Positions 1 through 6,149 of a stretch of DNA of 6,149 nt are shown here, one piece after another. The notes below the pieces were generated by a model. The model made no database searches and was not told where the DNA came from. It saw nothing but the letters and a program-made list of their open reading frames with translations. Source of the DNA: Planctomycetota bacterium (GTDB taxonomy: Bacteria > Planctomycetota > UBA1135 > GCA-002686595); assembly GCA_011524785.1 (NCBI GenBank), contig WTJQ01000354.1, positions 1-6,149 of the forward strand. Direction: 5' to 3'. Position 1 is the first letter of the stretch. Every line of letters begins with the position of its first letter. The position numbers were made by a program, and so were the translations under genes.

Positions 1-679
1 GTCCCAGGGAGTCGATCCTGCGCTCCACCTCCCGGGCGTATGCGGGGTCCCCTTGGGCCAGCGTCCCGCCGGCCCACTCGAGCTCGACCGGACGGCCGCT
101 GCCGCGCAGCAGCGCGACCGCCTCGAGGACGGTCAGGGGATCCTTGGCCGGCGTCATCCGGCCTGCGGAGAGGAGGACGATCGGCTCGCCCTCCTCGGCC
201 GGGCGCAGCGGGAGCGCAGCCAGGTCGATCCCGTGCCCGGTGACGGTCTTCCCGGGGAACTCGAGCCGGAGCGAGTCGGGACTCGCCGTGAAGGCGCGCT
301 CCACCAGCCCGACCGCCCTACGGAGCCGCCGGTCGACGCCCGCATGCGTGTACCACATGAAGTGCCGCGCGCCGGCGCGCCGCGCCGGACCCGCGGCGAG
401 CAGGGAGTAGCGCGGGACCATGTGGGTCAGGACGTGGCCGAAGCCGTCGCGGAAGGCCTCGCTCAGGTGCCCGCGGAACCGCAGCCAGCGCCCGAGGCGG
501 CCCTCACGCCCGACCACACGCCAGTCCACGTGGTCGGGGAGGCCGCTCGTGTCCCCCACCTCGAGGGCCATCACCCTCACGGCCTCGGCGTGCTTCGCCA
601 GACCCTCGATCCAGCGCACCGTGAACCCGAGGATCGGGTCCTGGCGGTCGAGGACCTGGGTGATGAACAGCAGCCGCAC
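1..679 (-). CDS. GT4-family glycosyltransferase, C-terminus cut by window edge
   Basis: Probably transfers a sugar from a nucleotide-sugar donor during polysaccharide or glycolipid assembly in the cytoplasm; donor and acceptor cannot be read from sequence. About 226 residues are present. The N-terminal Rossmann-like half starts RLLFITQVLDRQDPILGF (residues 2-19), has HMVPRY at 86-91, MWYTHAGVD at 108-116 and TASPDS at 131-136, and ends with GHGIDL at 148-153. The C-terminal domain begins with SAGRMTPAKDPLTVLEA (171-187), the usual GT4 donor-domain opening. The E-x7-E motif and about 150 residues lie beyond the left edge. The start is a GTG at 679-677, because the family signature begins one codon later. 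Its best Shine-Dalgarno candidate, GAGGG at 698-694, is 14 nt away, which is rather far. The gene follows the preceding glycosyltransferase after 49 bp, so they probably share a transcript. Family assignment is firm; the substrate is unknown. Confidence 0.88.
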   Translation of the reverse strand, partial: MRLLFITQVLDRQDPILGFTVRWIEGLAKHAEAVRVMALEVGDTSGLPDHVDWRVVGREGRLGRWLRFRGHLSEAFRDGFGHVLTHMVPRYSLLAAGPARRAGARHFMWYTHAGVDRRLRRAVGLVERAFTASPDSLRLEFPGKTVTGHGIDLAALPLRPAEEGEPIVLLSAGRMTPAKDPLTVLEAVALLRGSGRPVELEWAGGTLAQGDPAYAREVERRIDSLG

Positions 680-728
680 CCGTCCGAGTCTAGCCCTCGG
701 CGACGGACGATCCGAGGGCGCGGGCGGC

Positions 729-1844
729 TCAGCGCGCGAGGGCCTGGACGCCCTCGGCGTAGACCTGGATCGCCCGCGCGCGCTCGAAGGGGAGCGCACG
801 CTCGGCGGCCTCGGCCCCCATGGCCCTGCGCGAGTCCTCGCTCTCGAGGCAGTCCCGGATCGCCTCGGCCAGGGACCAGCCGTCGAAGCCTGCGAGGCGG
901 CCGCACCGGCCATCCGCGAGCAGGTCCCCCATCACCCCGACCGGCGTGGACACCACCGGCGTCCCGCAGGCCATCGCCTCGACGGTGAAGCGCGGCCCCC
1001 CCTCGCAGGAGCTCGCGCAGACGACGAGGCGAGAGGCCCTGTAGACGTCCGCCAGGTCGCTCGGCTCCGCGAGCCACTCGATCCACTCGGCCTCGAGACC
1101 CGCGGCCGCCGCCTCGGCCCGCCACCGGTCGCGCTCGGGCCCCTTGCCCACGAGCACTGCCGAGACGGGCGCCCCCTGCTCCTTCAGGACGCGCATGGCC
1201 TGCAGCAGCAGCGGCACGCCCTTGTTGGGGACCATGCGCCCGACGAAGCAGAGGTCGTAGCGCGGCCCGGAGGAGACGGGCTCCGGCCGGAACGTCTCGA
1301 GGTCCAGGTAGAGGGAGGGCAGGACCAGGATGCGCGCGGGGTCCACGCCCCAGCGCATGAGCAGGTCCGGCATCTGCTTGTGGTTCACCACCCGGAACGC
1401 GGCCGCGCGATGCCGGGCGTAGCGCAGGTAGGCCCGCGCGATCCAGCGATCGCGGTGCTCGCGCCAGTCCACCGCGAAGGGGTAGCCGGGGACGTGGTGG
1501 ATCTCGGAGAGGTACGGCACCCCGGTGGCGCGAGACAGCAGCGCGCTGCCCAGCCCGTTGTAGAACCACCCGTAGTCGTGGCTGGTGATGACGGCGTGGC
1601 CGTGCTCCTTCACCAGAGCCTCCCCGCGCGCCGCGATCCAGCGGGGCATCCCGGCCCTCCCGCAGGGGGCGACGTGCAGGTGGACGCGGTCGTGGATCAC
1701 GTCCACGGTCTGGGGTCGCCCGGGATTGGGGCAGAGGACGTCGATCCGCTCGAAGTGGCGGGAGAACTCCTCCTGCATCGAGTCGAAGGGTCCCTTCTCC
1801 CCGATCGCCAGCTGGCGGTCGCCGCTCACCATCAGGAGCCTCAT
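729..1844 (-). CDS. GT4-family glycosyltransferase (371 aa)
   Basis: Retaining GT-B glycosyltransferase, complete, of normal length for family GT4. It probably adds one sugar to a growing surface glycan at the cytoplasmic face. The N-terminal domain starts MRLLMVSGDRQ, carries TSHDYGWFYNG (87-97) and SEIHHVPGYPF (113-123), and ends near LPSLYLDLETF (175-185). The donor-binding domain shows CFVGRMVPNKGVPLLLQAM (199-217), LVGKGP (231-236) and the E-x7-E signature with glutamates 281 and 289, followed by AMACGTPVVSTPVGVMGDL (290-308). No signal peptide or membrane segment is visible, so membrane contact would be peripheral. The open frame extends upstream to about 2000, but that part does not resemble GT4. 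The ATG at 1844 is favoured because GGGGAGG lies 7 nt upstream and the ATG overlaps the stop of the upstream gene as ATGA. This arrangement implies translational coupling. The substrate cannot be assigned. Confidence 0.93.
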   Translation of the reverse strand: MRLLMVSGDRQLAIGEKGPFDSMQEEFSRHFERIDVLCPNPGRPQTVDVIHDRVHLHVAPCGRAGMPRWIAARGEALVKEHGHAVITSHDYGWFYNGLGSALLSRATGVPYLSEIHHVPGYPFAVDWREHRDRWIARAYLRYARHRAAAFRVVNHKQMPDLLMRWGVDPARILVLPSLYLDLETFRPEPVSSGPRYDLCFVGRMVPNKGVPLLLQAMRVLKEQGAPVSAVLVGKGPERDRWRAEAAAAGLEAEWIEWLAEPSDLADVYRASRLVVCASSCEGGPRFTVEAMACGTPVVSTPVGVMGDLLADGRCGRLAGFDGWSLAEAIRDCLESEDSRRAMGAEAAERALPFERARAIQVYAEGVQALAR

Positions 1845-2995
1845 GCCTGGGCCTCCCCGAGAACGGCCTCGTAGACGGCCTCCAGGCGATCGGCGAGGCC
1901 GGCCGCGCCGTGCCGCGCTCCCACGCGGACCCTTGCCCGCTGCCCCGTGGCCTCCCGCAGCCGAGGGTCCTCCAGGTACTGGTCGAGTCCGTAGGCCCAC
2001 TCGTCGACCCCCTCTCCGAGCCAGCCGGTCCGCTCGTGGGCGACGATCTCCTCGACCCCGCCGACCGCGCTCGCCACGACGGGGACGCCGGCCGCACCCG
2101 CCTCCAGGAGGCAGATCGGCGTGCCCTCACTGCGGGAGGTCAGCAGCAGCGCGTCGAGGTCGCTCATGACGGCCACCATGTTCTCCTGGGCACCGACCAG
2201 GTGCACGCGGGCCCGCACGTCCTCGCTCCCGCCCTCGACGCGTCGCGCCAGGCCCGCGAACCCCGGGCCGTCCCCGACGAACACGAGGTGCATGCGGGGG
2301 TGGCGCGCGGCGAGGAGCTCGAAGACCTCCAGCGCCAGCTGCGGCTGCTTCACCGGCACGAGGCGGCCGACCACCCCGACCAGCAGGTCCTCGTCGCTGG
2401 CGCCGATCATCCGCCGCAGCATGCGGGAGCGGGCACGCACCGCGAGGAGCGGCTCGGTCTGGATCCCCGGCGGGACGACGGTGATGCTCTCCTCCGGGCA
2501 GACCCCGAGGCGCACGAGGTCGTCGGCCGTGGCGTGAGCCACCGTGAGGATGCGGGCCGTGTGGCGCGCCAGGCGCTGCTCGACCTGGACCAGGGCGCGC
2601 GACACCCGCTCGGGGAAGTACCCCTCGAGCACGTGGCCGTGGAAGGTGTGGACGGCGGGGACCCCGCAGCGGCGAGCTGCCAGGCGGCCGAGCGTGCCGG
2701 CCTTCGAGGCGTGGGTGTGGACGAGGTCGGGCTGGAAGGCTCGGAGCTCCCGCCGGAGGGCCATCCCCGACCGCAGGTCGCCGAGGGGCGACACTCTGCG
2801 TCGGAGGCCTGGGATCGAGACGACCTCGAGGCCGAGGCGCTGGAACAGGGGGCGCAGGTCCCCCTCTCCAGGCTCGGGATCGCCCGCCAGGACCCGGAGC
2901 GAGTGGCCTCGGCGAACCAGCTCGAGGTCGGAGGCGAGCACCTGGCGACTCGGCCCTCCCAGCGCGAGGCGCGTCAGGACGCGTGCGATCCTCAA
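1841..2995 (-). CDS. GT4-family glycosyltransferase (384 aa), TTG start
   Basis: Complete GT-B glycosyltransferase, probably acting early in the visible run of three because it is transcribed first. The N-terminal domain has LGGPSRQVLASDL (12-24, glycine-rich loop), DLVHTHASKAGTLGRLAA (90-107) and HTFHGHVLEGYF (116-127). These are typical of GT4 enzymes of capsule, exopolysaccharide and O-antigen loci. The C-terminal domain has VVGRLVPVKQPQLALEVF (208-225), FVGDGP (239-244) and E-x7-E with glutamates 290 and 298, followed by AGAAGVPVVASAVGGVEEI (299-317). There is no signal peptide or membrane segment. The frame stays open up to 3637, but the extra residues are arginine/proline-rich and do not look like GT4. 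The TTG at 2995-2993 is chosen because GGGAGG lies 5 nt upstream and the family consensus (RIARVLTRL) begins at the next codon; no ATG or GTG is placed as well. The 161-bp gap upstream might hold a promoter. The substrate is unknown. Confidence 0.92.
   Translation of the reverse strand: MRIARVLTRLALGGPSRQVLASDLELVRRGHSLRVLAGDPEPGEGDLRPLFQRLGLEVVSIPGLRRRVSPLGDLRSGMALRRELRAFQPDLVHTHASKAGTLGRLAARRCGVPAVHTFHGHVLEGYFPERVSRALVQVEQRLARHTARILTVAHATADDLVRLGVCPEESITVVPPGIQTEPLLAVRARSRMLRRMIGASDEDLLVGVVGRLVPVKQPQLALEVFELLAARHPRMHLVFVGDGPGFAGLARRVEGGSEDVRARVHLVGAQENMVAVMSDLDALLLTSRSEGTPICLLEAGAAGVPVVASAVGGVEEIVAHERTGWLGEGVDEWAYGLDQYLEDPRLREATGQRARVRVGARHGAAGLADRLEAVYEAVLGEAQA
1852..1858 (-). promoter_or_regulatory. 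Shine-Dalgarno site of the second glycosyltransferase, with ATGA overlap
   Basis: On the minus strand GGGGAGG lies 7 nt before the ATG at 1844-1842. That ATG shares two bases with the TGA stop at 1843-1841 of the preceding gene. The site lies inside the coding sequence of that gene and decides the start codon. It supports coupled translation of the two glycosyltransferases. Confidence 0.75.
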
Positions 2996-3000
2996 GTCGA

Positions 3001-3006
3001 CCTCCC
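3001..3006 (-). promoter_or_regulatory. Shine-Dalgarno site selecting a TTG start
   Basis: On the minus strand GGGAGG is followed after 5 nt (TCGAC) by TTG at 2995-2993. The match and spacing are close to ideal. They support a TTG start for the first glycosyltransferase rather than any codon in the long upstream extension of that frame. Confidence 0.7.
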
Positions 3007-3156
3007 GTCGAGCAGGGGACGGATTCGCGTGGGAGCGGCGACGGCCATGGAGGAGAGGGGACGAACCGGCCTCCCCACTTCTTCCCGGGGCGCGCCGCCC
3101 GCGCGATCCTAGCGACCGGGAACCGGGGACCCCAGACGCCTCCCCCCGACCGGCCC

Positions 3157-3618
3157 CTAGCCGAACAGGCTCAGGTGATAGAGGTTCAGGAGCGTGTACG
3201 ACCCGGCTGCGATCCACAGCCCGACGCGAGCCAGGGAGAAGTTCTTGTGGACCGCGAGCACCAGCAGGGCGGCGGTCATGAGGAGCGCCTTGAGGGCGAC
3301 GAACCCCAGTCGCCCCGTCTGCAGGAGGGAGTCCGCCACGGGGTTGAGCTCGATGCCACCGGACTGCAGGTGGACGAGGGTGAACACGCTGTCGCCCGCG
3401 TTCATGAGCGCGGTCCAGCCGATGGCGAGGACCACGCCGAACCCGTAGCGATCGACGAAGGAGCCCTCCCGCTCTTCGGCCCTGCGGACGCTGCCGCGCC
3501 GTCCACCGAGGAGCGCGTAGCGCGAGAGCCGCGGGGTCGGCTGGGTCCTCCGGTCCGGCCCACGCCGCGGCACCTCCTCCGGAGCGGAGGGGTCGGGGTG
3601 CGGAGCGATGGACTGCAC
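3157..3618 (-). CDS. DUF5658-like small membrane protein
   Basis: A family of unknown function; no reaction can be assigned. With a GTG start at 3618 it has 153 residues. The N-terminal part is charged and contains RRGPDRRTQPTPRLSRY (18-34), then GGRRGSVRR (38-46) and FVDRYG (54-59). I recall this arginine-rich SRY...GGRR...VDRY block from DUF5658 proteins. About three hydrophobic segments follow: roughly 60-82, 104-123 and 130-150. Conserved-looking polar points are NAGD (72-75), ELNP (90-93), K110 and HKNF (124-127). The protein probably sits in the inner membrane with the basic part in the cytoplasm. The start is uncertain. The frame is open to a GTG at 3732, which would overlap the end of truD by 95 bp. 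GTG 3618 begins just after truD. GTG 3573 has GGAGG too close upstream. It follows truD by about 19 bp, consistent with an operon. The family call is from memory of the motif pattern. Confidence 0.72.
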   Translation of the reverse strand: MQSIAPHPDPSAPEEVPRRGPDRRTQPTPRLSRYALLGGRRGSVRRAEEREGSFVDRYGFGVVLAIGWTALMNAGDSVFTLVHLQSGGIELNPVADSLLQTGRLGFVALKALLMTAALLVLAVHKNFSLARVGLWIAAGSYTLLNLYHLSLFG

Positions 3619-3637
3619 AGGAGCACCATCGGCGCAC

Positions 3638-3994
3638 TCAGGGCCCTTCTTGCGCCTGACCGGGGGGCTCGGTGGGCTCTCCCGATCTGGGACGGTCCGG
3701 CACCGGCGTCCGCTCCGGCTCGCGGGCACCACCCGCCGTGAGCTCGTCCACGACGGCCGTGGCGTACGAGCCGGGCGGGAGGTCGAAGCAGAGGCGGACG
3801 GTGTCGCCCTCGACGCTCAGGCTGGCCGCCCCGAGGCGAGCCCGGAGCGCCCGACGCGCCCCCCAGCCCCGCAGCGCTGGGGCGTCAGGGGGCACGCCCT
3901 CCGTCGCGAGCACGGCGGCCTCGAGCTCTCCCTGCGCGCCCTCGGCCGCCCGGCACCGCGGCCCGGGGAGCGGCCCGGTGGCGCTGATCTCACC
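3638..3994 (-). pseudogene. truD: TruD C-terminal part, displaced into the -1 frame
   Basis: These 118 codons carry the conserved second half of TruD but in a different frame from the start of the gene. Visible pieces are GEISATGPLPGPR at the beginning, ELEAAVLATEGV in the middle, GARRALRARLG, and PPGSYATAVVDEL near the end. These match the TruD pattern ISPTGPL-G-PR ... ALR-P-L ... LPPGSYAT-VL-EL. After that comes a proline-rich tail of about 30 residues without known counterpart, ending at a stop at 3640-3638. The fragment has no good start of its own. Joined to the upstream part by re-reading one base, or by one extra base near 3993-3996, it gives a protein of about 381 residues with a linker of normal TruD length. 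It is therefore one gene broken by a single-base indel, either real or a sequence error. Confidence 0.78.
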
Positions 3995-4782
3995 CCGCGC
4001 CGCCGGGCCGCTCCCCGGGCCGCGGTGCCGTCCTCCACCAGGAAGAGCCCGCCGCTGTCGTGTCGCTGGGCCAGGTCGCCCTCGACCACGGTCCCGACCC
4101 CACCCGGCCAGCTCCGGCGCTCCTCCAGGACCTGGTTGAAGACCGACGCCTGCCAGGCGGAGACGAGCAGCCGACGCAGCCCGGCGGCCGGCCGCCGATG
4201 CCCGCGGGCTCGCGCCGCCTCCCGGAAGGCTGCCTCGTCCCCTTGGGCCAGCAGGCGGCCGAGCTCCGCGTTGTCCCCGTGGCGCCCGAAGCGCTGGTCC
4301 ATGAAGCGATTGGCCACGCCGGTGGCGACGAGCTCCTCCCAGCGAGCTGCCAGCCTCTCCTCGTGTGCGGGCGCGACCCCGCGCAGGGCGAGGTCGAAGC
4401 GATTGCCCGCGAGGTGCCCGAGCCGGAGCTTGTGCGGATGGCGGATCGCCTCCAGGACCCGGAGCCCCGGGACCTCCACCGCGAGCGCCGCGGCCGGCTC
4501 GACCCCTGGCAGCGAGAGCCGCTGCCGGGTCACCGCGGGCGCGTCCTTGAGTCCCGCGTGCCCGATGTCGCGCACGGGAACACCCAGGCGCTCGGAGAGG
4601 TGCCGCTTCGCGCGGCCCGTGTCGATGCCGCGCTTCTCGATGGTGACGAAGAGGTGCTCGCCCTCGCCGGCGGCCGGGTAGAGGGGCAGCTCCTCCACCA
4701 CGAAGTCCTCGGGGCTCTCCCGGAGGACGCACGGCACGCGCCCTGCGTCAGGCGAACCACTCACGGACGACCCGTCCCTCAT
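3817..4782 (-). CDS. truD: tRNA pseudouridine synthase TruD, N-terminal part in frame, then frameshifted
   Basis: TruD converts uridine 13 of certain tRNAs to pseudouridine in the cytoplasm. From the ATG at 4782 the frame shows the TruD opening ESPEDFVVEELPLY (22-35), GEHLFVTIEKRG (41-52), the catalytic motif HAGLKDAPAVTRQ (75-87) with aspartate 80 as the expected nucleophile, HPHKLRLGHLAGNRFDLALR (115-134), ANRFMDQRFGRHGDN (157-171), and SAWQASVFNQVLEER (208-222). After LFLVED (246-251) and a linker, about residue 263, homology stops. The remaining residues to 3817 are an out-of-frame arginine-rich tail. The conserved remainder continues in the -1 frame. An alternative start is GTG at 4764, which has GAGGG 11 nt upstream; the ATG has no visible Shine-Dalgarno sequence. 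Either start lies inside the end of the DUF1501 gene (overlap 35 or 17 bp), implying co-transcription. As written the product would lack half of its active-site domain. Confidence 0.85.
   Translation of the reverse strand: MRDGSSVSGSPDAGRVPCVLRESPEDFVVEELPLYPAAGEGEHLFVTIEKRGIDTGRAKRHLSERLGVPVRDIGHAGLKDAPAVTRQRLSLPGVEPAAALAVEVPGLRVLEAIRHPHKLRLGHLAGNRFDLALRGVAPAHEERLAARWEELVATGVANRFMDQRFGRHGDNAELGRLLAQGDEAAFREAARARGHRRPAAGLRRLLVSAWQASVFNQVLEERRSWPGGVGTVVEGDLAQRHDSGGLFLVEDGTAARGAARRRGVRSAPPGRSPGRGAGRPRARRESSRPPCSRRRACPLTPQRCGAGGRVGRSGLASGRPA
3951..4030. repeat. Perfect 28-bp inverted repeat inside truD, at the frameshift
   Basis: The plus-strand arms 3951-3978 and 4003-4030 are exact reverse complements over 28 bases, 26 of them G or C. 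The 24-base spacer adds one mismatch (3979 / 4002) and five more pairs (3980-3984 with 3997-4001), leaving a 12-base loop at 3985-3996. Pairing stops sharply outside the arms. One arm encodes the conserved TruD residues TGPLPGPRC; the other encodes the linker after LFLVED. The frame changes in the loop, at a run of four G on the coding strand (3996-3993). There is no T-run, so it is not an intrinsic terminator. Confidence 0.93.
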
Positions 4783-6149
4783 CGGTGGGCCCGATCAGGC
4801 GCTGGTCGAGGCCCTGGTACGGATAGCTGGTCTCGTACGGATCGAGGCCCATCGCCCAGAGCAGGGTCGCCTGCAGGTCCCGGACGCTGACCGGGTCCTC
4901 GACGATGGCGTACCCGAGGTCGTCGGTCGCACCGTGGACGCTGCCCGCGCGGACCCCAGCCCCGGCCATCCACATGCTGAAGGCCGCCCCGTGGTGGTCG
5001 CGACCCAGGTAGGTGGAGCCGCCCCGGGCCTCGTTCATCGGGGTCCGGCCGAACTCGCCACCCCAGACCACGAGGGTGTCCTCGAGCAGGCCCCGCCGGT
5101 GCAGGTCCCGAACGAGCGCCGCGATCGGGCGGTCCACCTGGCGGCACTTGGCCGGGAACTGATGCAGCAGGTCATCCCCCCGGGAGGTGCCGTGGATGTC
5201 CCAGCCCCAGTCGAAGAGCTGGACCCAGCGGACCCCCGCCTCCACGAGGCGCCGAGCGAGCAGGCAGTTGTTGGCGAAGGAGGAGCCGCCGGGCTCGGCG
5301 CCGTACTCCTCCAGGACCGCACGCGGCTCGCTGGCGAGGTCGCTGACCTCGGGCACGGAGGCCTGCATCCGCCAGGCGAGCTCGTACTGCTCGATGCGCG
5401 CGGCCACCTCGGGGTCGCCCGTGCGCGCGGCGGTCCTCCGGTTGAGGTCGCCGAGCGCGTCGAGCGCGGCGCGCCGCGAGGCCGCAGGCAGTCCCGGCGG
5501 GTTGTCCGCGTACAGGATGGGCGCGCCCTGGCTGCGCAGCCGCACGCCCTGGTGCTGGCTCGGCAGGTAGCCCGCGCCCCAGGTGCTCTTGCCGCCGGTC
5601 GGGTCGCTCCCGCCCGACCCGAGCACGCAGTACGTGGGCAGGTCCCGGTTGAGGGTCCCGAGTCCGTAGCTCGCCCAGGCCCCGAAGGACGCCGCCCCCG
5701 GCTGCGCGTTGCCGGTGAACATCATCAGGTCCGCCGGGGCGTGGTTGAACTGGTCCGTGTGCATCGAGCGCACGAGGAGCGTGTGCTCGGCGATCGAGGC
5801 GAAGTGCGGGAGGTGCTCGCTGACCTCCCACCCGGTGCTGGGCACCGTGTAGGTCCGCCACGGCGACCCGAGCAGGATCGGGCGCCCCTTGATGAACGCC
5901 AGGCGCTTGCCGGCGATGAACTCCTCGGGGCACAGCGTCCCGTGCAGCCGCGCGAGCTCGGGCTTCGGATCGAAGGTGTCCAGCTGGGGCGGAGCCCCCG
6001 ACATCTGCAGCCAGATCACCCGGCGCGCCCGCGCGGCGGGCGAGGGTGCCGAGAGCCCGCGGGCCTGCGCACCGAGCTCGCCGAGGGCGAGCGCGCCGAG
6101 CCCCGCGCCCGCACGGTTGAGGAAGCTGCGACGCGACAGGGCGGGAGCC
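4748..6149 (-). CDS. DUF1501 family Tat-exported protein, 5' end beyond window
   Basis: A member of the DUF1501 family, related to the alkaline phosphatase/sulfatase fold and very abundant in planctomycetes; its function is not established. The frame is open to the right edge, giving 466 residues with only a few N-terminal ones missing. It begins with a twin-arginine signal: SRRSFLNRAGAGLGALALG (residues 5-23), then an alanine-rich stretch, indicating folded export. The mature part shows VIWLQMSGAPPQLDTFDPKP (44-63), HTDQFNHAPADLMMFTGN (130-147), WDIHG (316-320), DTLVVWGGEFGRTPM (357-371), GRDHHG (382-387) and a C-terminal AMGLDPY (432-438). The Asp/His/Glu-rich points could bind metal, by analogy with the superfamily. 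The GTG at 6019 is not the start, because the signal peptide lies upstream of it. The stop at 4750-4748 lies inside the start of truD. In planctomycetes such genes usually follow a DUF1549/DUF1553 partner, which would lie beyond the right edge. Confidence 0.93.
   Translation of the reverse strand, partial: APALSRRSFLNRAGAGLGALALGELGAQARGLSAPSPAARARRVIWLQMSGAPPQLDTFDPKPELARLHGTLCPEEFIAGKRLAFIKGRPILLGSPWRTYTVPSTGWEVSEHLPHFASIAEHTLLVRSMHTDQFNHAPADLMMFTGNAQPGAASFGAWASYGLGTLNRDLPTYCVLGSGGSDPTGGKSTWGAGYLPSQHQGVRLRSQGAPILYADNPPGLPAASRRAALDALGDLNRRTAARTGDPEVAARIEQYELAWRMQASVPEVSDLASEPRAVLEEYGAEPGGSSFANNCLLARRLVEAGVRWVQLFDWGWDIHGTSRGDDLLHQFPAKCRQVDRPIAALVRDLHRRGLLEDTLVVWGGEFGRTPMNEARGGSTYLGRDHHGAAFSMWMAGAGVRAGSVHGATDDLGYAIVEDPVSVRDLQATLLWAMGLDPYETSYPYQGLDQRLIGPTDEGRVVREWFA

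Noticed and set aside
53..988. Plus-strand open frame (311 codons)
   Set aside because: Lies opposite the truncated GT4 and the end of the next one. Its C-terminal half is Arg/Pro/Ser repeat-like sequence, typical of out-of-frame GC-rich DNA.
420..1874. Long plus-strand open frame (484 codons) opposite the glycosyltransferases
   Set aside because: The protein is an Arg/Pro/Gly/His-rich antisense product with no domain pattern. It lies opposite two clear GT4 genes and is explained by high GC codon bias.
3106..3111. TAGGAT on the minus strand as a -10 promoter element upstream of the glycosyltransferases
   Set aside because: No convincing -35 element at 16-18 bp; a single hexamer match is too weak to call.
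1910..3112. Long plus-strand open frame (400 codons)
   Set aside because: Antisense shadow of the TTG-start GT4 gene, with biased composition and no recognisable motif.
3082..3122. Inverted repeat 3082-3088 / 3116-3122 (7-bp arms) between DUF5658 and the first glycosyltransferase, considered as terminator
   Set aside because: Short arms, a 27-base spacer and no T-run; such matches are common in GC-rich DNA.
2996..3637. N-terminal extension of the TTG-start glycosyltransferase frame
   Set aside because: The open frame overlaps the DUF5658 gene in another frame and its translation is low-complexity; GT4 homology begins exactly at the TTG with a strong Shine-Dalgarno site.
3951..4030. Programmed -1 frameshifting as explanation for the split truD
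   Set aside because: A stimulating hairpin should lie a few bases downstream of a slippery heptamer. Here the shift point is in the hairpin loop, and no X-XXY-YYZ heptamer fits the frame (CGC GGG GTG).

Overview
The window is very GC-rich bacterial DNA. Every gene I can support lies on the minus strand, so transcription runs from the right edge to the left edge. The gene order in that direction is: DUF1501 secreted protein (5' end beyond the window), TruD tRNA pseudouridine synthase (reading frame broken), a small DUF5658 membrane protein, then three family-4 glycosyltransferases (GT4), the last cut by the left edge. The Tat-exported DUF1501 protein, the high GC and a bacterial TruD would suit a high-GC planctomycete or a relative (Myxococcota and similar lineages are alternatives). 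No rRNA or marker gene is present, so this is inference only.

Right part (about 3640-6149): the DUF1501 gene begins inside a twin-arginine signal peptide at the window edge and ends inside the start region of truD, so the two genes overlap and are probably co-transcribed. TruD has its catalytic GLKD motif. Near 3990-4000, however, the frame shifts by -1, and the conserved C-terminal half (TGPLPGPR ... PPGSYATAVVDEL) reads in another frame. The shift lies in the centre of a perfect 28-bp inverted repeat (3951-3978 / 4003-4030) that is buried in the coding sequence.

Middle part (about 2996-3640): a DUF5658 protein with a basic N-terminal region and about three membrane segments follows truD closely. 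A 161-bp gap separates it from the glycosyltransferases. I see no convincing promoter or terminator in that gap.

Left part (1-2995): three divergent GT-B glycosyltransferases lie in a row. The first starts with a TTG codon behind a strong Shine-Dalgarno sequence. The second overlaps the first by 4 bp (ATGA). The third starts with GTG 49 bp after the second. This looks like part of a surface-polysaccharide or glycoconjugate locus that continues past the left edge. No polymerase, flippase or chain-length gene is visible, so the product cannot be named.

I found no CRISPR array, tRNA, rRNA, insertion sequence or recognisable new defence or mobile system. The most notable signal is the inverted repeat coupled to the truD frameshift.
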